Position numbers and translations under genes: made by a program
Assembly (NCBI RefSeq): GCF_024218795.1
Contig: NZ_CP100400.1
Coordinates: 2,728,001 to 2,792,000 of the forward strand
Length of the DNA stretch: 64,000 nucleotides
Direction: 5' to 3'
Source of the DNA: Halorussus aquaticus
GTDB lineage: Archaea; Halobacteriota; Halobacteria; Halobacteriales; Haladaptataceae
Part shown: piece by piece, positions 24,427 through 33,529 of the stretch
Numbering within the stretch: the stretch's first letter is position 1
Layout of the letters: every line of letters starts with the position of its first letter
The notes under the pieces: model-generated
Database searches by the model: none
What the model saw: only the letters and a program-made list of their open reading frames with translations
What the model was told of the DNA's origin: nothing

Positions 24427-25116
24427 TTACTCCTCGTCGTCGTCGTCCGACTCCTCTTCCTCGACGCTGATGCTCACGGGTTCGCTCGTCTCCGACTCTA
24501 GTTCGGCGTCGGTCTCGGAGTCGAGGTGGTCGTCGAGATTGAACACCGTGTTGAGTTCGTCCTGTATCTGGCCCACGATACCGCCGACGAGGTCGCTCGG
24601 CGCGATGGCGGTGTACTCGTAGGGGTTGTTGCCCGCGCCCTCGCTCTCGCGCTTGCGGCGCTCGACTATCTCCTCGTCGTGGAGTTCGGCCAGCGATTCG
24701 CGGACCGTCGAGGGGTAGAGACCGGTCCCCTCGGCGATCTCCTCGCTGGTGCTGTAGGGCTGCTGGCGGAGGTAGACGTAGATTCGGGCGCGCGTCTCGG
24801 TGTCGAGGACCCACGAGAGAAGATCGACGATGCCCTGATCGAACTGGTCCACCGCGCGGTCGGCCTCCTCTTCGAGGCGCTCGCGGCCCTTCGAGATGCG
24901 GTCCCGGCCCTCGTCTTCGACAGACACGTCCTGCTCGACCGACACCGTCTCTTCGCCCGCTACCTCCACGTTCACTTCCTCGGTGAGGTCGCCTTCTTCG
25001 TCCACCTCGAGTTCCTCTTCGACCGTCACGTCGTCGTCCGCGTCGTCGATTTCCGCTTCTTCGACGGTGTCGTCCTCGACGTTCACGTTCTCGTCGTCTG
25101 TGTTTTCTCCGGACAT
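24427..25116 (-). CDS. winged-helix transcriptional regulator with acidic flanks
   Basis: The 229-residue protein has a very acidic N-terminus (about 1-75), a winged helix at about 95-170 (DTETRARIYVYLRQQPYSTS, GLYPSTVRESLAELHDEEIV) and an acidic tail ending in DDDDEE. Haloarchaea have conserved proteins of this form that bind DNA as TrmB/ArsR-like regulators. The ATG at 25116 (MSGENTDDEN) is preferred over 25137 because it follows the TATA-like TTTTTAC with typical spacing. The target is unknown; coaD follows directly. Confidence 0.82.
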   Translation of the reverse strand: MSGENTDDENVNVEDDTVEEAEIDDADDDVTVEEELEVDEEGDLTEEVNVEVAGEETVSVEQDVSVEDEGRDRISKGRERLEEEADRAVDQFDQGIVDLLSWVLDTETRARIYVYLRQQPYSTSEEIAEGTGLYPSTVRESLAELHDEEIVERRKRESEGAGNNPYEYTAIAPSDLVGGIVGQIQDELNTVFNLDDHLDSETDAELESETSEPVSISVEEEESDDDDEE

Positions 25117-25199
25117 GTCCTCTCTACGAGGACACAAGCCGCGGGCGAGTAAAAACTTTGCTTACAGGCGGTGGCGCTCCGCTGTTCGGGGTCGGGCGG

Positions 25200-26282
25200 C
25201 TATCGCTCGCTCAGAACCAGCGACTCGTAGAGGGCGTCGGTCCCCTCCTCGTCTCGAACCCGCCGCTGGCGGGCCGCCCCGCTCTCGCCGTCGTAGATGT
25301 CGCGGATGCCGGAGACGCCGAGTCGCTCGCACTCCCGGTCCACGACCTCGCCCAGACCGATTTCGCCCTCGCGGTCGCGTCGGACGAACGCCGCGTCGTG
25401 GCCGTAGCGCATCGCTCGCCACTTGTTCTCGTCCAGTAGCTCCCGCCGGTGGCGATACCCCTGCTCGCCGTCCTCGTAGCGCTCGGCGAGGTCGCGGACC
25501 AGCGCGTGGGTGTACTCCACGAACGCCAGCACGCGTTCCGGGTCGCGCTGACCGTCCGGCGTCCGGACTTCGACCGTACCGAGACCGGTGTGGGGCCGCA
25601 CGTCGTACCAGAGTTCGCCGCGGTCGGCGATGGAGTCGGTCCGGAGCATGGTCTCCTCGAACGCGGCGAAGTCCTCGTAGGAGTCGAAGTCAGTCGGCAT
25701 CCCGGTGTTCGGCAGCGCCTCGAAAATCTTGGCCCGGGCCGACTGGAGACCGGTGTCGAACCCGTTCCAGTACGGCGAGTTGGCCGACAGCGCGAGCATC
25801 ACCGGCAGGTACCACCGAATCTCGTTTGCGACCCAGACCGCCTTGTCGGCGTCGTCCACGCCGACGTGGACGTGGAGACCGGTGGTGGTGTTGCGGTGCT
25901 GTGGGTACTGAATCCGGTTCAACTGGTTCCGGTACCGCAGCTTCTCGGCGTGTTCGAGTTCGCGCCACTTCGCACCGGGGTGAAGCCCCGCCGCCGCGAT
26001 TCGGAACCCGCCCGCTTCGGCGTGTTCGACCAGCGCGTTCCGGACCGCCAGCAGGTGGTCGCGGGCGTCCGCGAGTCGCTCTATCTTCGGCGTCTGGGTC
26101 TCGATGACGCACTTGAACAGTTCGTGGTCGAGTCGCCCGTCGAGAATCTCGGGCGGGTCGCGCTCGTAGACGAGTTCGTCGGTCCCGGCCGTCGGGCGGC
26201 CCCGGCGGTCCACGACGAAGAACTCCTCCTCGATGCCCAGCGTCCCCATCTCCGCGAAGCTCTCAGCCGAACCCGAGTCCAT
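25200..26282 (-). CDS. gshA: glutamate-cysteine ligase
   Basis: The 360-residue enzyme makes gamma-glutamylcysteine, the main low-molecular-weight thiol of haloarchaea, from glutamate, cysteine and ATP. The GCS2-family hallmarks are [14 protein letters not shown] (about residues 12-25), [18 protein letters not shown] (about 134-151) and the acid-rich [22 protein letters not shown]-like box lies 29 nt before the ATG at 26282, so the longer frame upstream is rejected. It follows flpA on the same strand but has its own promoter. Confidence 0.93.
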   Translation of the reverse strand: MDSGSAESFAEMGTLGIEEEFFVVDRRGRPTAGTDELVYERDPPEILDGRLDHELFKCVIETQTPKIERLADARDHLLAVRNALVEHAEAGGFRIAAAGLHPGAKWRELEHAEKLRYRNQLNRIQYPQHRNTTTGLHVHVGVDDADKAVWVANEIRWYLPVMLALSANSPYWNGFDTGLQSARAKIFEALPNTGMPTDFDSYEDFAAFEETMLRTDSIADRGELWYDVRPHTGLGTVEVRTPDGQRDPERVLAFVEYTHALVRDLAERYEDGEQGYRHRRELLDENKWRAMRYGHDAAFVRRDREGEIGLGEVVDRECERLGVSGIRDIYDGESGAARQRRVRDEEGTDALYESLVLSER

Positions 26283-26305
26283 TTCTCGGGAGTTCGCAAT
26301 CCGGC

Positions 26306-26315
26306 GTATAAATAG
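26306..26315 (-). promoter_or_regulatory. TATA-like box of gshA
   Basis: On the minus strand the sequence reads CTATTTATAC, centred about 29 nt before the gshA ATG; this fits a leaderless mRNA. Confidence 0.5.
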
Positions 26316-26405
26316 TTCCGAACCCGGCAGGGTCGGGCGAAAGCGTCCGGGACGGTGGCTCACCGCGGTCGGGCGAATCGCCTCAAACCGGCCGAACGAC
26401 TCGCC

Positions 26406-27038
26406 TCACTTCGGTCGGGCCACGACGCCGAGGTGGTCGTCGTGGTACGGTTCGAGTCGTTCGGTCGCCAGCACCTCGTAACGCTCCCGGAGGTCGGCCA
26501 GCGCGTCGTCGAACACGTCCTCCGGGTCGCGAGTCACGTCCTCGCTGCGGGCCTTGATGGCCGCGAGCAGGCGACCGTCCTCCCGGAGGAACCGGGCGTT
26601 CTCGACCGCGACGCGGGCCTGCCCGCGAGTCGCCACGTCTTGGACGATGGCGTCCACCTCGGACTCCACGACGTGGGCGTAGCTCTCGGGCTTGCGGGCG
26701 TCTTTCAACAGGGGAAAGAGGTTCTGTCGGTCCTCGGCGACGCCCACCAAATCCCGGACCGGCCGGGGGGCGAACTCCACGGCGTAGGTCGGTCCGGAGA
26801 AGTCGGCGACGTGGCTGACGGTCGTCCCGCTGGCCGCGCCGAGGTAGAGGACCGTCTCGCCGCCCGCGAGACCGGTGTCCAGTCCGGACTCGACCATCGC
26901 GGCGAGTTTCGACCGTCCGGCGTCCCAGCACCGCCACCCCTCGTCGGTGGGTTCGCCGTAGACCGGCGGCCCCCGCGTCGCCAGACGCTCGCTTCCGTCG
27001 AAGGCGCGGCGCTCGACGCCCTCGGGAAGGTCGGTCAC
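26406..27038 (-). CDS. flpA: fibrillarin-like rRNA/tRNA 2'-O-methyltransferase
   Basis: The 210-residue protein is the methyltransferase of box C/D RNPs, moving methyl groups from SAM to ribose 2'-OH at guided sites. Visible are the SAM-binding VLYLGAASGTTVSHVAD (about 64-80), YAVEFAPRPVRDL, the QDVATRGQA segment and the C-terminal GRLLAAIKARSEDVTRD. It overlaps nop5 by 4 bases (ATGA), forming the usual archaeal nop5-flpA pair. The C/D guide in the tRNA-Trp intron of this window would be one of its substrates. Confidence 0.97.
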   Translation of the reverse strand: MTDLPEGVERRAFDGSERLATRGPPVYGEPTDEGWRCWDAGRSKLAAMVESGLDTGLAGGETVLYLGAASGTTVSHVADFSGPTYAVEFAPRPVRDLVGVAEDRQNLFPLLKDARKPESYAHVVESEVDAIVQDVATRGQARVAVENARFLREDGRLLAAIKARSEDVTRDPEDVFDDALADLRERYEVLATERLEPYHDDHLGVVARPK

Positions 27039-27967
27039 GCTTCACCCTCCTGTTCGGTCCCGTCGGCGTCGCTCCGCCCCCGAATCTGGTCCATGCGTCG
27101 CCGTAACTCCTCGTCCAACTCGGGTTTGCGCTCGCCGGAGTAGTGGTCCACGCGGGCCGCGATGGTGAGTTTCCCGGCGAGGGTCCGGGCCGCCGACCCG
27201 CGCTTCTCCGGTCGGGTCCCCCGGACGTACTCGTGGGTGAAGATGACGCCGTGCTTGGGCGAGGACGCGCGTCCCCGGAGGTGCGCGAACAGCGCGTCCT
27301 CCGCGCCGAGGACTTGTACGGTTCCTGACGGTTTCTTGGCGAGCGATTCGAGACCGCCCGCGAGGGACATCAACCGCGCCGCGAGAACCGGCCCGGCCAT
27401 CGCCGCGAGGTTCGGCGCGACGTCGGCGGTCTCGCGCTCGATGAACTCCCGGAGCGCGTCGCTCTCGTCGGCGAGGTCGGCGGTCCGGCGGGCCAGCGAA
27501 ATCAGTCGCTCCTCGGTCGGCGACGCCGGGTCGCGGGTCGCGAGTTCCCGGGCGTACTCCACGCCGGTCCCGGCGTCGGCGTCCCGACTCCCGGCCCACT
27601 CGGCGACGCGCTCGGCGAGTTCGTTGGCCTGCGCCGCGGCGTCGTCCATCGCTCGGACCGCGTGGACGAGTTGCTGGTCGTCCGCGCGCTCGCGCTCTGC
27701 CGCGGCCTCGCGCGCCGCTCGCACGGACGCCTCGCAGAGTTTGTCGTAGTAGTCGTTCTCGTCGTCGGCGAACCCCGATTCGACCGCTCGCCGGGGCCAG
27801 TCGTCCGGCGCGTCGGCCCGCCCCTCGCGGATGCCGGTCGCGCCCGCCTCGGTGTCGTCGGGAGCGAGGTCCTCGAACCATCCGGCGCGCTCGCGGGTCG
27901 CGTCCCCCTCGTCGCCAGCGGTCCGGGGCGCGTCGCTCTCCCCCGAACGAGTTCCGTCGTCGGTCAT
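27035..27967 (-). CDS. nop5: Nop5/Nop56 core protein of box C/D RNPs
   Basis: The 310-residue protein links L7Ae-bound guide RNA to fibrillarin. It has an acidic N-terminal fibrillarin-binding part (about 1-110), a coiled-coil (about 115-195) and the C-terminal NOP domain with KKPSGTVQVLGAEDALFAHL (about 222-241), HGVIFTHEYVRGTRPEKRGS and ARTLAGKLTIAARVDHYSGE. Its stop overlaps the flpA start. A GTTTAAAC box is placed 28 nt before the ATG. Confidence 0.96.
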   Translation of the reverse strand: MTDDGTRSGESDAPRTAGDEGDATRERAGWFEDLAPDDTEAGATGIREGRADAPDDWPRRAVESGFADDENDYYDKLCEASVRAAREAAAERERADDQQLVHAVRAMDDAAAQANELAERVAEWAGSRDADAGTGVEYARELATRDPASPTEERLISLARRTADLADESDALREFIERETADVAPNLAAMAGPVLAARLMSLAGGLESLAKKPSGTVQVLGAEDALFAHLRGRASSPKHGVIFTHEYVRGTRPEKRGSAARTLAGKLTIAARVDHYSGERKPELDEELRRRMDQIRGRSDADGTEQEGEA

Positions 27968-27990
27968 GTCCGTGGATTGCGCGCCGTGGC

Positions 27991-27998
27991 GTTTAAAC
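27991..27998 (-). promoter_or_regulatory. TATA-like box of nop5-flpA
   Basis: The palindromic GTTTAAAC is centred about 28 nt before the nop5 ATG at 27967, consistent with a leaderless transcript. Confidence 0.5.
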
Positions 27999-28082
27999 CT
28001 ACGCGACTCGCTCTGCGGGCCGCCCGGCGAGGCGGTCGGGCGAGCGACCGCGGCGATAGGGTCGGCGAGGTTACAGAAGAAG

Positions 28083-28091
28083 TATACTTAA
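28083..28091 (+). promoter_or_regulatory. TATA-like box of the hotdog thioesterase gene
   Basis: The sequence TATACTTAA is centred about 31 nt before the ATG at 28118. Confidence 0.45.
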
Positions 28092-28117
28092 GCCGCTGCC
28101 GCGTGCAGAACGCCAGT

Positions 28118-28501
28118 ATGGACGTGGAGAGCTTCTTCGAGGAGATGCCGTTCGCGGACCTGCTCGGTGTCGAAGTGACCGAAGTAGAGGACGGCCACGC
28201 CGAGGGCGAGGTGGAGATGCGCGAGGAACTGTCGTGGAACGCCGACCGCATGATGGCTCACGGCGGCGTCACCTTCACGTTGGCTGACACGGTGGGCGGC
28301 GCGGCGCTGGTCTCGCTGGTGGACCAGCCGGTTCCGACCATCGACATGCGCATCGACTACCTCGAAGCCGGAACCGGCGACCTGCGGGCGGAGGCCGACG
28401 TGGTCCGGTGCGGCAGCGACGTGGGCGTCGTGGACGTGTACGTGTACGCCGAAGACGAGACGCAGGTCGCGGACGCGCGCGGCGTCTACAAGACGGGATA
28501 G
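28118..28501 (+). CDS. PaaI-family hotdog thioesterase
   Basis: The 127-residue protein has a hotdog fold with the LSWNADRMMAHGGVTFTLADTV segment (about 39-60); the HGG and following acidic residue form the thioesterase site of the PaaI group. It probably hydrolyses aryl- or acyl-CoA thioesters in the cytoplasm. The start is fixed by the TATA-like box. It is 29 nt upstream of the metallophosphoesterase on the same strand; no functional link is clear. Confidence 0.88.
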   Translation: MDVESFFEEMPFADLLGVEVTEVEDGHAEGEVEMREELSWNADRMMAHGGVTFTLADTVGGAALVSLVDQPVPTIDMRIDYLEAGTGDLRAEADVVRCGSDVGVVDVYVYAEDETQVADARGVYKTG

Positions 28502-28530
28502 GAAAAGCCGAACGGGAACGTCTCTGACTG

Positions 28531-29880
28531 ATGCGACTCCTCCACTACTCCGACGTAGAGAACGTCTACGACCGTCCCGAGCGCGCGGGCCGCCTCGCCG
28601 GATGCGTCGCCGCCAGACGCGACGCCGAGACGGTCGTGGTCGGCACCGGCGACGACATCGGGCCGGGCGTCCTCCCGATGGTCGAAGACGGCGCGCAGGC
28701 GCTCGACTTCTTCGAGGCGCTGGACGCCGACGTGCAGACGTTCGGCAACCACGACTTCGACTACGGTCTCGACGCGACTCGCTCCGTCGTCCGCGAGTCG
28801 CCCCAGACGTGGGTCAGCGCGAACGTCCGCGAGGACGGCGACCCCTTCGCCGCGGACGCCGGTGTCGTCCCCGTGACCGTCGTCGAGCGCGACGGTCGCC
28901 GGGTCGGCTTCGTCGGCGTGAGCGAACCTGAATCGTCGATTCCGGACTCGCTGACCGTCGCCGACCCCGCGAGCGCGGTCCGCGAGCGGGCGGCCGAACT
29001 CCGCGCGGAGGGGGTCGAGCGGGTCGTCGCGCTCGCGCACGTCCACGACGAGCGCCTGACCGCTCTCGCGCGGGCGGCCGAACTCGACGCGATTCTGGCC
29101 GGACACGTCCACGGCGAGCGCCGCGACCGAATCGACGACACGCTGGTCGTCCGGCCGTGCGCGAACGGCCGAGTCGTCTGGGAGGTCGAACTGGGCGACG
29201 AGGTCCGCGCGACTCGCCGGGAGGTCGAACGGTTCCCGTGCGCGGAGCAGGTCGCCGACCGCCTGCGGACGCGGATGGCCGAGACGGGCCTCTCGGCGGT
29301 CCTCGACTCAGTGGACGACCCCATCGAGCGCGACCGGCGGGCGTGCTTCGCGGGCGAACAGCGTGTCTCGAACTTCCTCGCGGACGCGTACCGCTGGGCG
29401 GGCGACGCCGACGTGGGCTACTACGACACCGGGATGCTCCGGAGCGGCCCGCCGCTGTCCGGCGAGGTGACGGTCGCGGACGTGATGGGACTGGCACCGT
29501 TCGCCGCCGACCTCTGCGTGGTGAGCGTCTCGGGCGCGGCGCTCCGCGAACTGGCCGAGGCGACCGTCGTCACCGACGAGCGCGCGGCCTGGATTGCGGA
29601 CGACGAGGCGTGGTGGGGCCAGTTCGCCGGGATGTCGGTCGTCTGGAACCGCGACGGACGTGCGGTCCGTGAAGTCAGAGTCGGCGGTGACTCCCTCGAC
29701 CCCGAGGCGGAGTACGCGCTCGCCACGAACGAGTACGTGGTCGAGACCGACGAGTTCCCGGGCGTCACCCGCGCCGACGTGACCGAAGTCGTCGGCGTTC
29801 AGTACGACGCGCTGGTGGAGTACGCGCGGGAATCGGGAGTCGAGGCGTCGCTGGACGGTCGAATCACTGTCGAGAGGTGA
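28531..29880 (+). CDS. 5'-nucleotidase / metallophosphoesterase family protein
   Basis: The 449-residue protein has an N-terminal calcineurin-like metallophosphoesterase domain with LLHYSDVENVYD (in place of the usual DxH), GTGDDIGPG, FGNHDFDYG (about 71-79), AHVHDER and AGHVHGERRD. The C-terminal 5'-nucleotidase domain (about 250-445) shows VSNFLADAYRWAGDADVGYYD and YALATNEYV. No signal peptide is present, so it is probably cytoplasmic. It likely dephosphorylates nucleotides or related esters. The first metal motif is altered (DVENVYD), which leaves the ligand set slightly uncertain. Confidence 0.87.
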   Translation: MRLLHYSDVENVYDRPERAGRLAGCVAARRDAETVVVGTGDDIGPGVLPMVEDGAQALDFFEALDADVQTFGNHDFDYGLDATRSVVRESPQTWVSANVREDGDPFAADAGVVPVTVVERDGRRVGFVGVSEPESSIPDSLTVADPASAVRERAAELRAEGVERVVALAHVHDERLTALARAAELDAILAGHVHGERRDRIDDTLVVRPCANGRVVWEVELGDEVRATRREVERFPCAEQVADRLRTRMAETGLSAVLDSVDDPIERDRRACFAGEQRVSNFLADAYRWAGDADVGYYDTGMLRSGPPLSGEVTVADVMGLAPFAADLCVVSVSGAALRELAEATVVTDERAAWIADDEAWWGQFAGMSVVWNRDGRAVREVRVGGDSLDPEAEYALATNEYVVETDEFPGVTRADVTEVVGVQYDALVEYARESGVEASLDGRITVER

Positions 29881-29931
29881 GAGACATTCGTATCCTCCCT
29901 TTGGACAGGTATACCGTTTTTATAGGACGCT

Positions 29932-30126
29932 CTAGCGGCCTTTAGCACTACTATCTGTTTCTTTAGTGAACCGGAGGAGGGCGTCGAACGCGAGCAGAAG
30001 CGCCGCGCCGCCGCCGACGAAGACGCCGACGGTGCCGCCGTTCTGGAACACGAGGACGGCGAGCAGGAACGCGACGAGTTCGAGCAGGCGAGGGACGTCG
30101 GTGAGCGTGAGGTCTGAGTCGGCCAT
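29932..30126 (-). CDS. two-helix membrane micro-protein, 64 aa
   Basis: The ORF begins MADSDLTLTDVPRLLELVAF and has two hydrophobic segments (about 14-28 and 32-48) with a glycine-rich turn GGTVGVFVGGG, ending in a charged tail. Composition and codon use fit a real haloarchaeal gene. It is divergent from the following small membrane gene. Function unknown. Confidence 0.6.
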   Translation of the reverse strand: MADSDLTLTDVPRLLELVAFLLAVLVFQNGGTVGVFVGGGAALLLAFDALLRFTKETDSSAKGR

Positions 30127-30218
30127 CGTTCGGACATTTTGTTCAGATTACAATTTTACTTCGGTTCGGACCCACCTGTTTAGAAACCTACTTTCCGTCA
30201 GGTCGAGAGCACTCGCAT

Positions 30219-30422
30219 ATGGACGACGCCCTCCGGAAGCGCCTCGACGCTATTATCGTCTTGCTGGTCGTCGTTGCCGTCCTGCTCGCGCTGACGCTGA
30301 TTTCCGTCGGCGGCGGTGGGTTGTTCGTGCTCGCCCTGCTCCTCGGTTTCGTGGCCGTGACAGTCACCTATTCGATTCTGGCGGGCGACGGGGAACCAAT
30401 CGGTCCCGCGGACGAGGGGTGA
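30219..30422 (+). CDS. two-helix membrane micro-protein, 67 aa
   Basis: The protein begins MDDALRKRLDAIIVLLVVVAV, has two hydrophobic helices (about 11-30 and 33-53) and an acidic C-terminus. Its ATG is isolated after a promoter-like spacer. It converges with the Bat-type regulator. Such one-domain membrane proteins are common and uncharacterised in haloarchaea. Confidence 0.65.
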   Translation: MDDALRKRLDAIIVLLVVVAVLLALTLISVGGGGLFVLALLLGFVAVTVTYSILAGDGEPIGPADEG

Positions 30423-30439
30423 GACCGTCCACGGACCGC

Positions 30440-31081
30440 CTACCCGAAGACCTGCGCGAACAGCGTCGCCTGTCCGCGGTGCAGACGCTCCAGGAACGCC
30501 GACTTGCTGATTCCCAACTCGTCGGCGACGTCGCTCGCGGTCGCGCCCCGCGGCACCTCGAAGTAGCCCATCTCCAGCGCGGTTCGGAGCGCGGCCTCTT
30601 GGGCGGGCGTCACGTCCCATCGCTGCGCGACCGCGTCGTCGTCCTCGCTCCCGAGCGGAGAGACGCGTTCGAGGGAGACGCCCACGGTTTCGGCGGCCGC
30701 CGCGAGGACGCCCTGTAACACGTCGTGACCCACGACCGCACCGGTGTGGCGCTCGGTCCCCGCACGGTACTGGAGCGTCTCGGCCATGAACCCCGCGTCG
30801 GTCAGTTCGTGGACGACGCAGGGGTGTTTCGAGAGACACCGGAAGTTGGTCGCGCCGTCGGTCCGGGAGGTGTGGAGGTACCGAATTCGCTCGTCGGCGT
30901 CGAGGACGGCGGCGAGGTCGTCGGCCGCGTCGCCTGCGGAGAATCGGAGGAGCGCGTTGTCGTCGCGCCGGAGTTGCGGCGGCCGGGCATCGACGGTGAC
31001 TCCCGTCTCGCGGGACGCGTCGGCGAGGGGGCAGTCGTCGCCGGTCACGCTGAACTCCACGACGAGGCACTCGTCTATCAA
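30440..31081 (-). CDS. Bat-type HTH transcriptional regulator
   Basis: The 213-residue protein has the haloarchaeal Bat layout: an N-terminal sensor domain (LIDECLVVEFSVTGDDCPLA, about 1-20, to residue 150) and a C-terminal HTH_10 domain with VTPAQEAALRTALEMGYFEV (about 157-176) and DVADELGISKSAFLERLHRG. The start is taken as TTG at 31081 because a strong GAGGGGTG ribosome-binding sequence lies 7 nt before it and no ATG fits. The N-terminal cysteines (in DECL, GDDC, RCLSKHPC) could sense redox or metal state. It is divergent from paaA, so it probably regulates that operon (inference). Confidence 0.8.
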   Translation of the reverse strand: MIDECLVVEFSVTGDDCPLADASRETGVTVDARPPQLRRDDNALLRFSAGDAADDLAAVLDADERIRYLHTSRTDGATNFRCLSKHPCVVHELTDAGFMAETLQYRAGTERHTGAVVGHDVLQGVLAAAAETVGVSLERVSPLGSEDDDAVAQRWDVTPAQEAALRTALEMGYFEVPRGATASDVADELGISKSAFLERLHRGQATLFAQVFG

Positions 31082-31408
31082 TCTCGGACACCCCTCGAAT
31101 CGACGGTTCGCCGAGACACGGACGACCGTCGGTGAAGAGGGGCAAGAAAGCGCCCGGTCGCTCGCGGTCGCTGGCCGACATATCGGCGCTCTCCACACTG
31201 CCCGCGCCAAAAGGGGTCACTCGTCGGCCAGCGGTCGGACTCTCCTCCCGACGGAGGGCCGTATTTTCCCCAAGTCAGGCAGTTGGCCGGGCGTCCGCGG
31301 ACGGCGGTCGGCCCGTCGGTCATGCGAGATATTTGTCCGGCCGAGTACTTAAAGCCGCTACATGGACGGGTCAATCGGTATGTCAGTATAGATTGTAGAT
31401 GATTGTAT
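31082..31408. promoter_or_regulatory. divergent intergenic region between the Bat-type regulator and paaA
   Basis: These 327 bases hold no supported gene. A TATA-like TACTTAAAG at about 31345-31353 could start the paa transcript roughly 35 nt before the paaA ATG. Two short imperfect copies of GATTGTA (31391 and 31401) lie just before paaA. The rest is GC-rich and featureless to my eye. Confidence 0.4.
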
Positions 31409-32350
31409 ATGGACATCGAACAGGTGAAAGAGCGCGCCGGGCCGCGGGAGTTCAGTCCGAAGGACGACCTCCCGGAGAAGTACCGGAAGGCCGCGACTCG
31501 GATGATTCAGTTCCACGCGAACAGCGAGATAATGGGGGCGTACCTCGAACGGCCCTTCATCCGGCAGGCCCCGAGCCTCGACCGGAAACTCGCGTTCTCG
31601 GCGAAGGTACAGGACGAAATCGGTCACGGACAACTGCTCTACCGGGCCGCCGAGTCGCTCGGCGTCAAGACCCGCGAGCAGATGCTCGACGAGTTGGCGA
31701 ACGGGGAGGGGAAGTTCCTCAACTGCTTCCACTACCCGATGGAGTCGTGGGTCGAGACGCCCATGATAGCCTTCTTCGTGGACGGCGCGGCGATGCGCCG
31801 ACAGGCCACGCTCAAGCAGAGTAGCTGGGAACCCTACGCCCACGCGATGGACAAGGTGTGCTTCGAGGAGGGGTTCCACGTCAAGCACGGCGAGGCCATC
31901 CTCTACGAACTCATGACCGGGTCGAAGGCCGAACAGGAGAAGACCCAAGCGGCCTTCGAGACGTGGTGGCCCCGCATCATCCAGTTCTTCGGACCGACCG
32001 ACGACAAGTCCACCCACCACGACTTCTCGGCCGACGTGGGCCTGAAGACGATGACCAACGACGAGTTGCGCAACGCCTTCCTCAGCGCGTACGTGCCGAA
32101 GGCCGAGAAGTACGGACTGGAGATTCCCGACGAACCCCGCATCCGCGAGAACGGCGACGGCACCTACGAGGTCGTAGAAGACGACCTCGACTGGGAGGAG
32201 TTCTTCACCATCGCCAAGAACGACTCCGAGGGGAGCCACGAGCAGATCGGTAAGCGGCGTCGCACGCAGGAGGCCGTCGAGTGGGTCCGGAACAGCTTGG
32301 ACGACTGGGAAGCGAAGGGCGCGGGCCAGACCCCGCAGGCGGCCGACTAA
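31409..32350 (+). CDS. paaA: phenylacetyl-CoA 1,2-epoxidase, catalytic subunit A
   Basis: The 313-residue diiron subunit inserts one oxygen atom into the ring of phenylacetyl-CoA to give the 1,2-epoxide. The ferritin-like iron ligands appear in two helix pairs: SAKVQDEIGHGQLLYRA (EIGH, about 71-74) and DKVCFEEGFHVKHGEAI (EEGFH, about 153-157). Length fits PaaA. The ATG at 31409 is favoured over a TTG two codons earlier. It starts the paaA-B-C-D gene string. Confidence 0.95.
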   Translation: MDIEQVKERAGPREFSPKDDLPEKYRKAATRMIQFHANSEIMGAYLERPFIRQAPSLDRKLAFSAKVQDEIGHGQLLYRAAESLGVKTREQMLDELANGEGKFLNCFHYPMESWVETPMIAFFVDGAAMRRQATLKQSSWEPYAHAMDKVCFEEGFHVKHGEAILYELMTGSKAEQEKTQAAFETWWPRIIQFFGPTDDKSTHHDFSADVGLKTMTNDELRNAFLSAYVPKAEKYGLEIPDEPRIRENGDGTYEVVEDDLDWEEFFTIAKNDSEGSHEQIGKRRRTQEAVEWVRNSLDDWEAKGAGQTPQAAD

Positions 32351-32352
32351 CC

Positions 32353-32688
32353 ATGATTTGGGAAGTGTTCCGACAGGAGCAGTCCGGCGACTACCACACT
32401 CACTGCGGGAACGTCCACGCGCCCGACCGCGAGATGGCGCTCATGTTCGCCGAGGTTCAGCACGGGCGGCGCAAGCCGACCAACAGCCTCTGGGTCGTTC
32501 CCCAGAGGGAAATCGGCGAAGTGGACACGGAGGAGGCCAACTTCGGCGGCACGACCGACAAGTCCTACCGCTGGGCGCAGTCGTACAGTTTCGAGGCCGC
32601 GGCCGAGGAGGTCGCGGACTCCGAGAGCGAGCAGGTGCAGGCCGAGGCCGAGCGCCGACAGGCGCAGACCGAGGGAGGTGACGACTGA
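32353..32688 (+). CDS. paaB: phenylacetyl-CoA epoxidase subunit B
   Basis: The 111-residue protein matches PaaB, a small bridging subunit, with WEVFRQEQSGDYHTHCGNVH (about 3-22) and APDREMALMFAEVQHGRR, followed by the SLWVVPQREI strand. The acidic Gln/Glu-rich C-terminus is a haloarchaeal extension. It starts 2 nt after paaA and its stop overlaps the paaC start, so translation is coupled. Confidence 0.93.
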   Translation: MIWEVFRQEQSGDYHTHCGNVHAPDREMALMFAEVQHGRRKPTNSLWVVPQREIGEVDTEEANFGGTTDKSYRWAQSYSFEAAAEEVADSESEQVQAEAERRQAQTEGGDD

Positions 32689-33527
32689 TGACGACCGCCG
32701 AGCGACTGCCCGGTCCCGACGACCTCTCCGACGAGGAGCGCGAGGCGGTCGAGACCCTGTTGTTCCGCCTCGCAGACGACGAGTTCGTCCTCGCCGAGCG
32801 CTACACCGAGTGGCAGGTCCGCGCGCCGACGCTCGAATCCGACCTCGCGCTGGCCAACATCGCGCAGGACGAACTCGGCCACGCCCGCCTCTGGTACGAC
32901 CTATTGCAGGACTTCGGTCCGGACGAACCCGACCTGATATGGGAGCGCCCCGCCGACGAGTGGCGACACGGCACGATGGTCGAACTCCCGTTCGAGGAGG
33001 GCGACTGGGCCGACCCCGTCCTTCGGTCGTACCTCTACGACGTGGCCGAGGAGATTCGCCTCGAAGCCCTCGTCGATTCGTCCTACTCTCGCATCCGCGA
33101 CCGCGTGGGCAAGATTCAGGGCGAAGAGGACTACCACCGCGAACACGCCGAGAACTGGCTCGAACGACTCACCGAAGACGAAACGGGCCGCGAGCGCGTC
33201 CAGCGGGCGCTCGACCGACTGTTCCCCTACGCCCTGACGATTTTCGAGCCAGCCGACGAGGAGGTCGAGGGGCGCATCGACGAGTTGGGTCTCCGAACCG
33301 AATCGCTCGCGGACATGCGCGAAGCGTGGCTCGACACCGTGGTCCCGTACCTCGACGGCCTCGGTCTCGACGCGGACGCGGACGCCGACCTCCCCGACGA
33401 AATCGGGCGCGATAAGTCCCACACCGACGACTGGAACGACCTCCGCGAGGAGTTCACCGCGACCTACCGCGAACTCGACCGACACGAGGCGACTCGCATC
33501 ATGGAGGACCCCGACGAGGTGGCCTGA
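32688..33527 (+). CDS. paaC: phenylacetyl-CoA epoxidase structural subunit C
   Basis: The 279-residue ferritin-like subunit pairs with PaaA. It shows ADDEFVLAERYTEWQVRAPT, NIAQDELGHARLWYDLL (about 62-78) and GEEDYHREHAENWLERL, the helices that correspond to the inactive metal site. The ATG overlaps the paaB stop. Length is close to the bacterial subunit. Confidence 0.94.
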   Translation: MTTAERLPGPDDLSDEEREAVETLLFRLADDEFVLAERYTEWQVRAPTLESDLALANIAQDELGHARLWYDLLQDFGPDEPDLIWERPADEWRHGTMVELPFEEGDWADPVLRSYLYDVAEEIRLEALVDSSYSRIRDRVGKIQGEEDYHREHAENWLERLTEDETGRERVQRALDRLFPYALTIFEPADEEVEGRIDELGLRTESLADMREAWLDTVVPYLDGLGLDADADADLPDEIGRDKSHTDDWNDLREEFTATYRELDRHEATRIMEDPDEVA

Positions 33528-33529
33528 CC

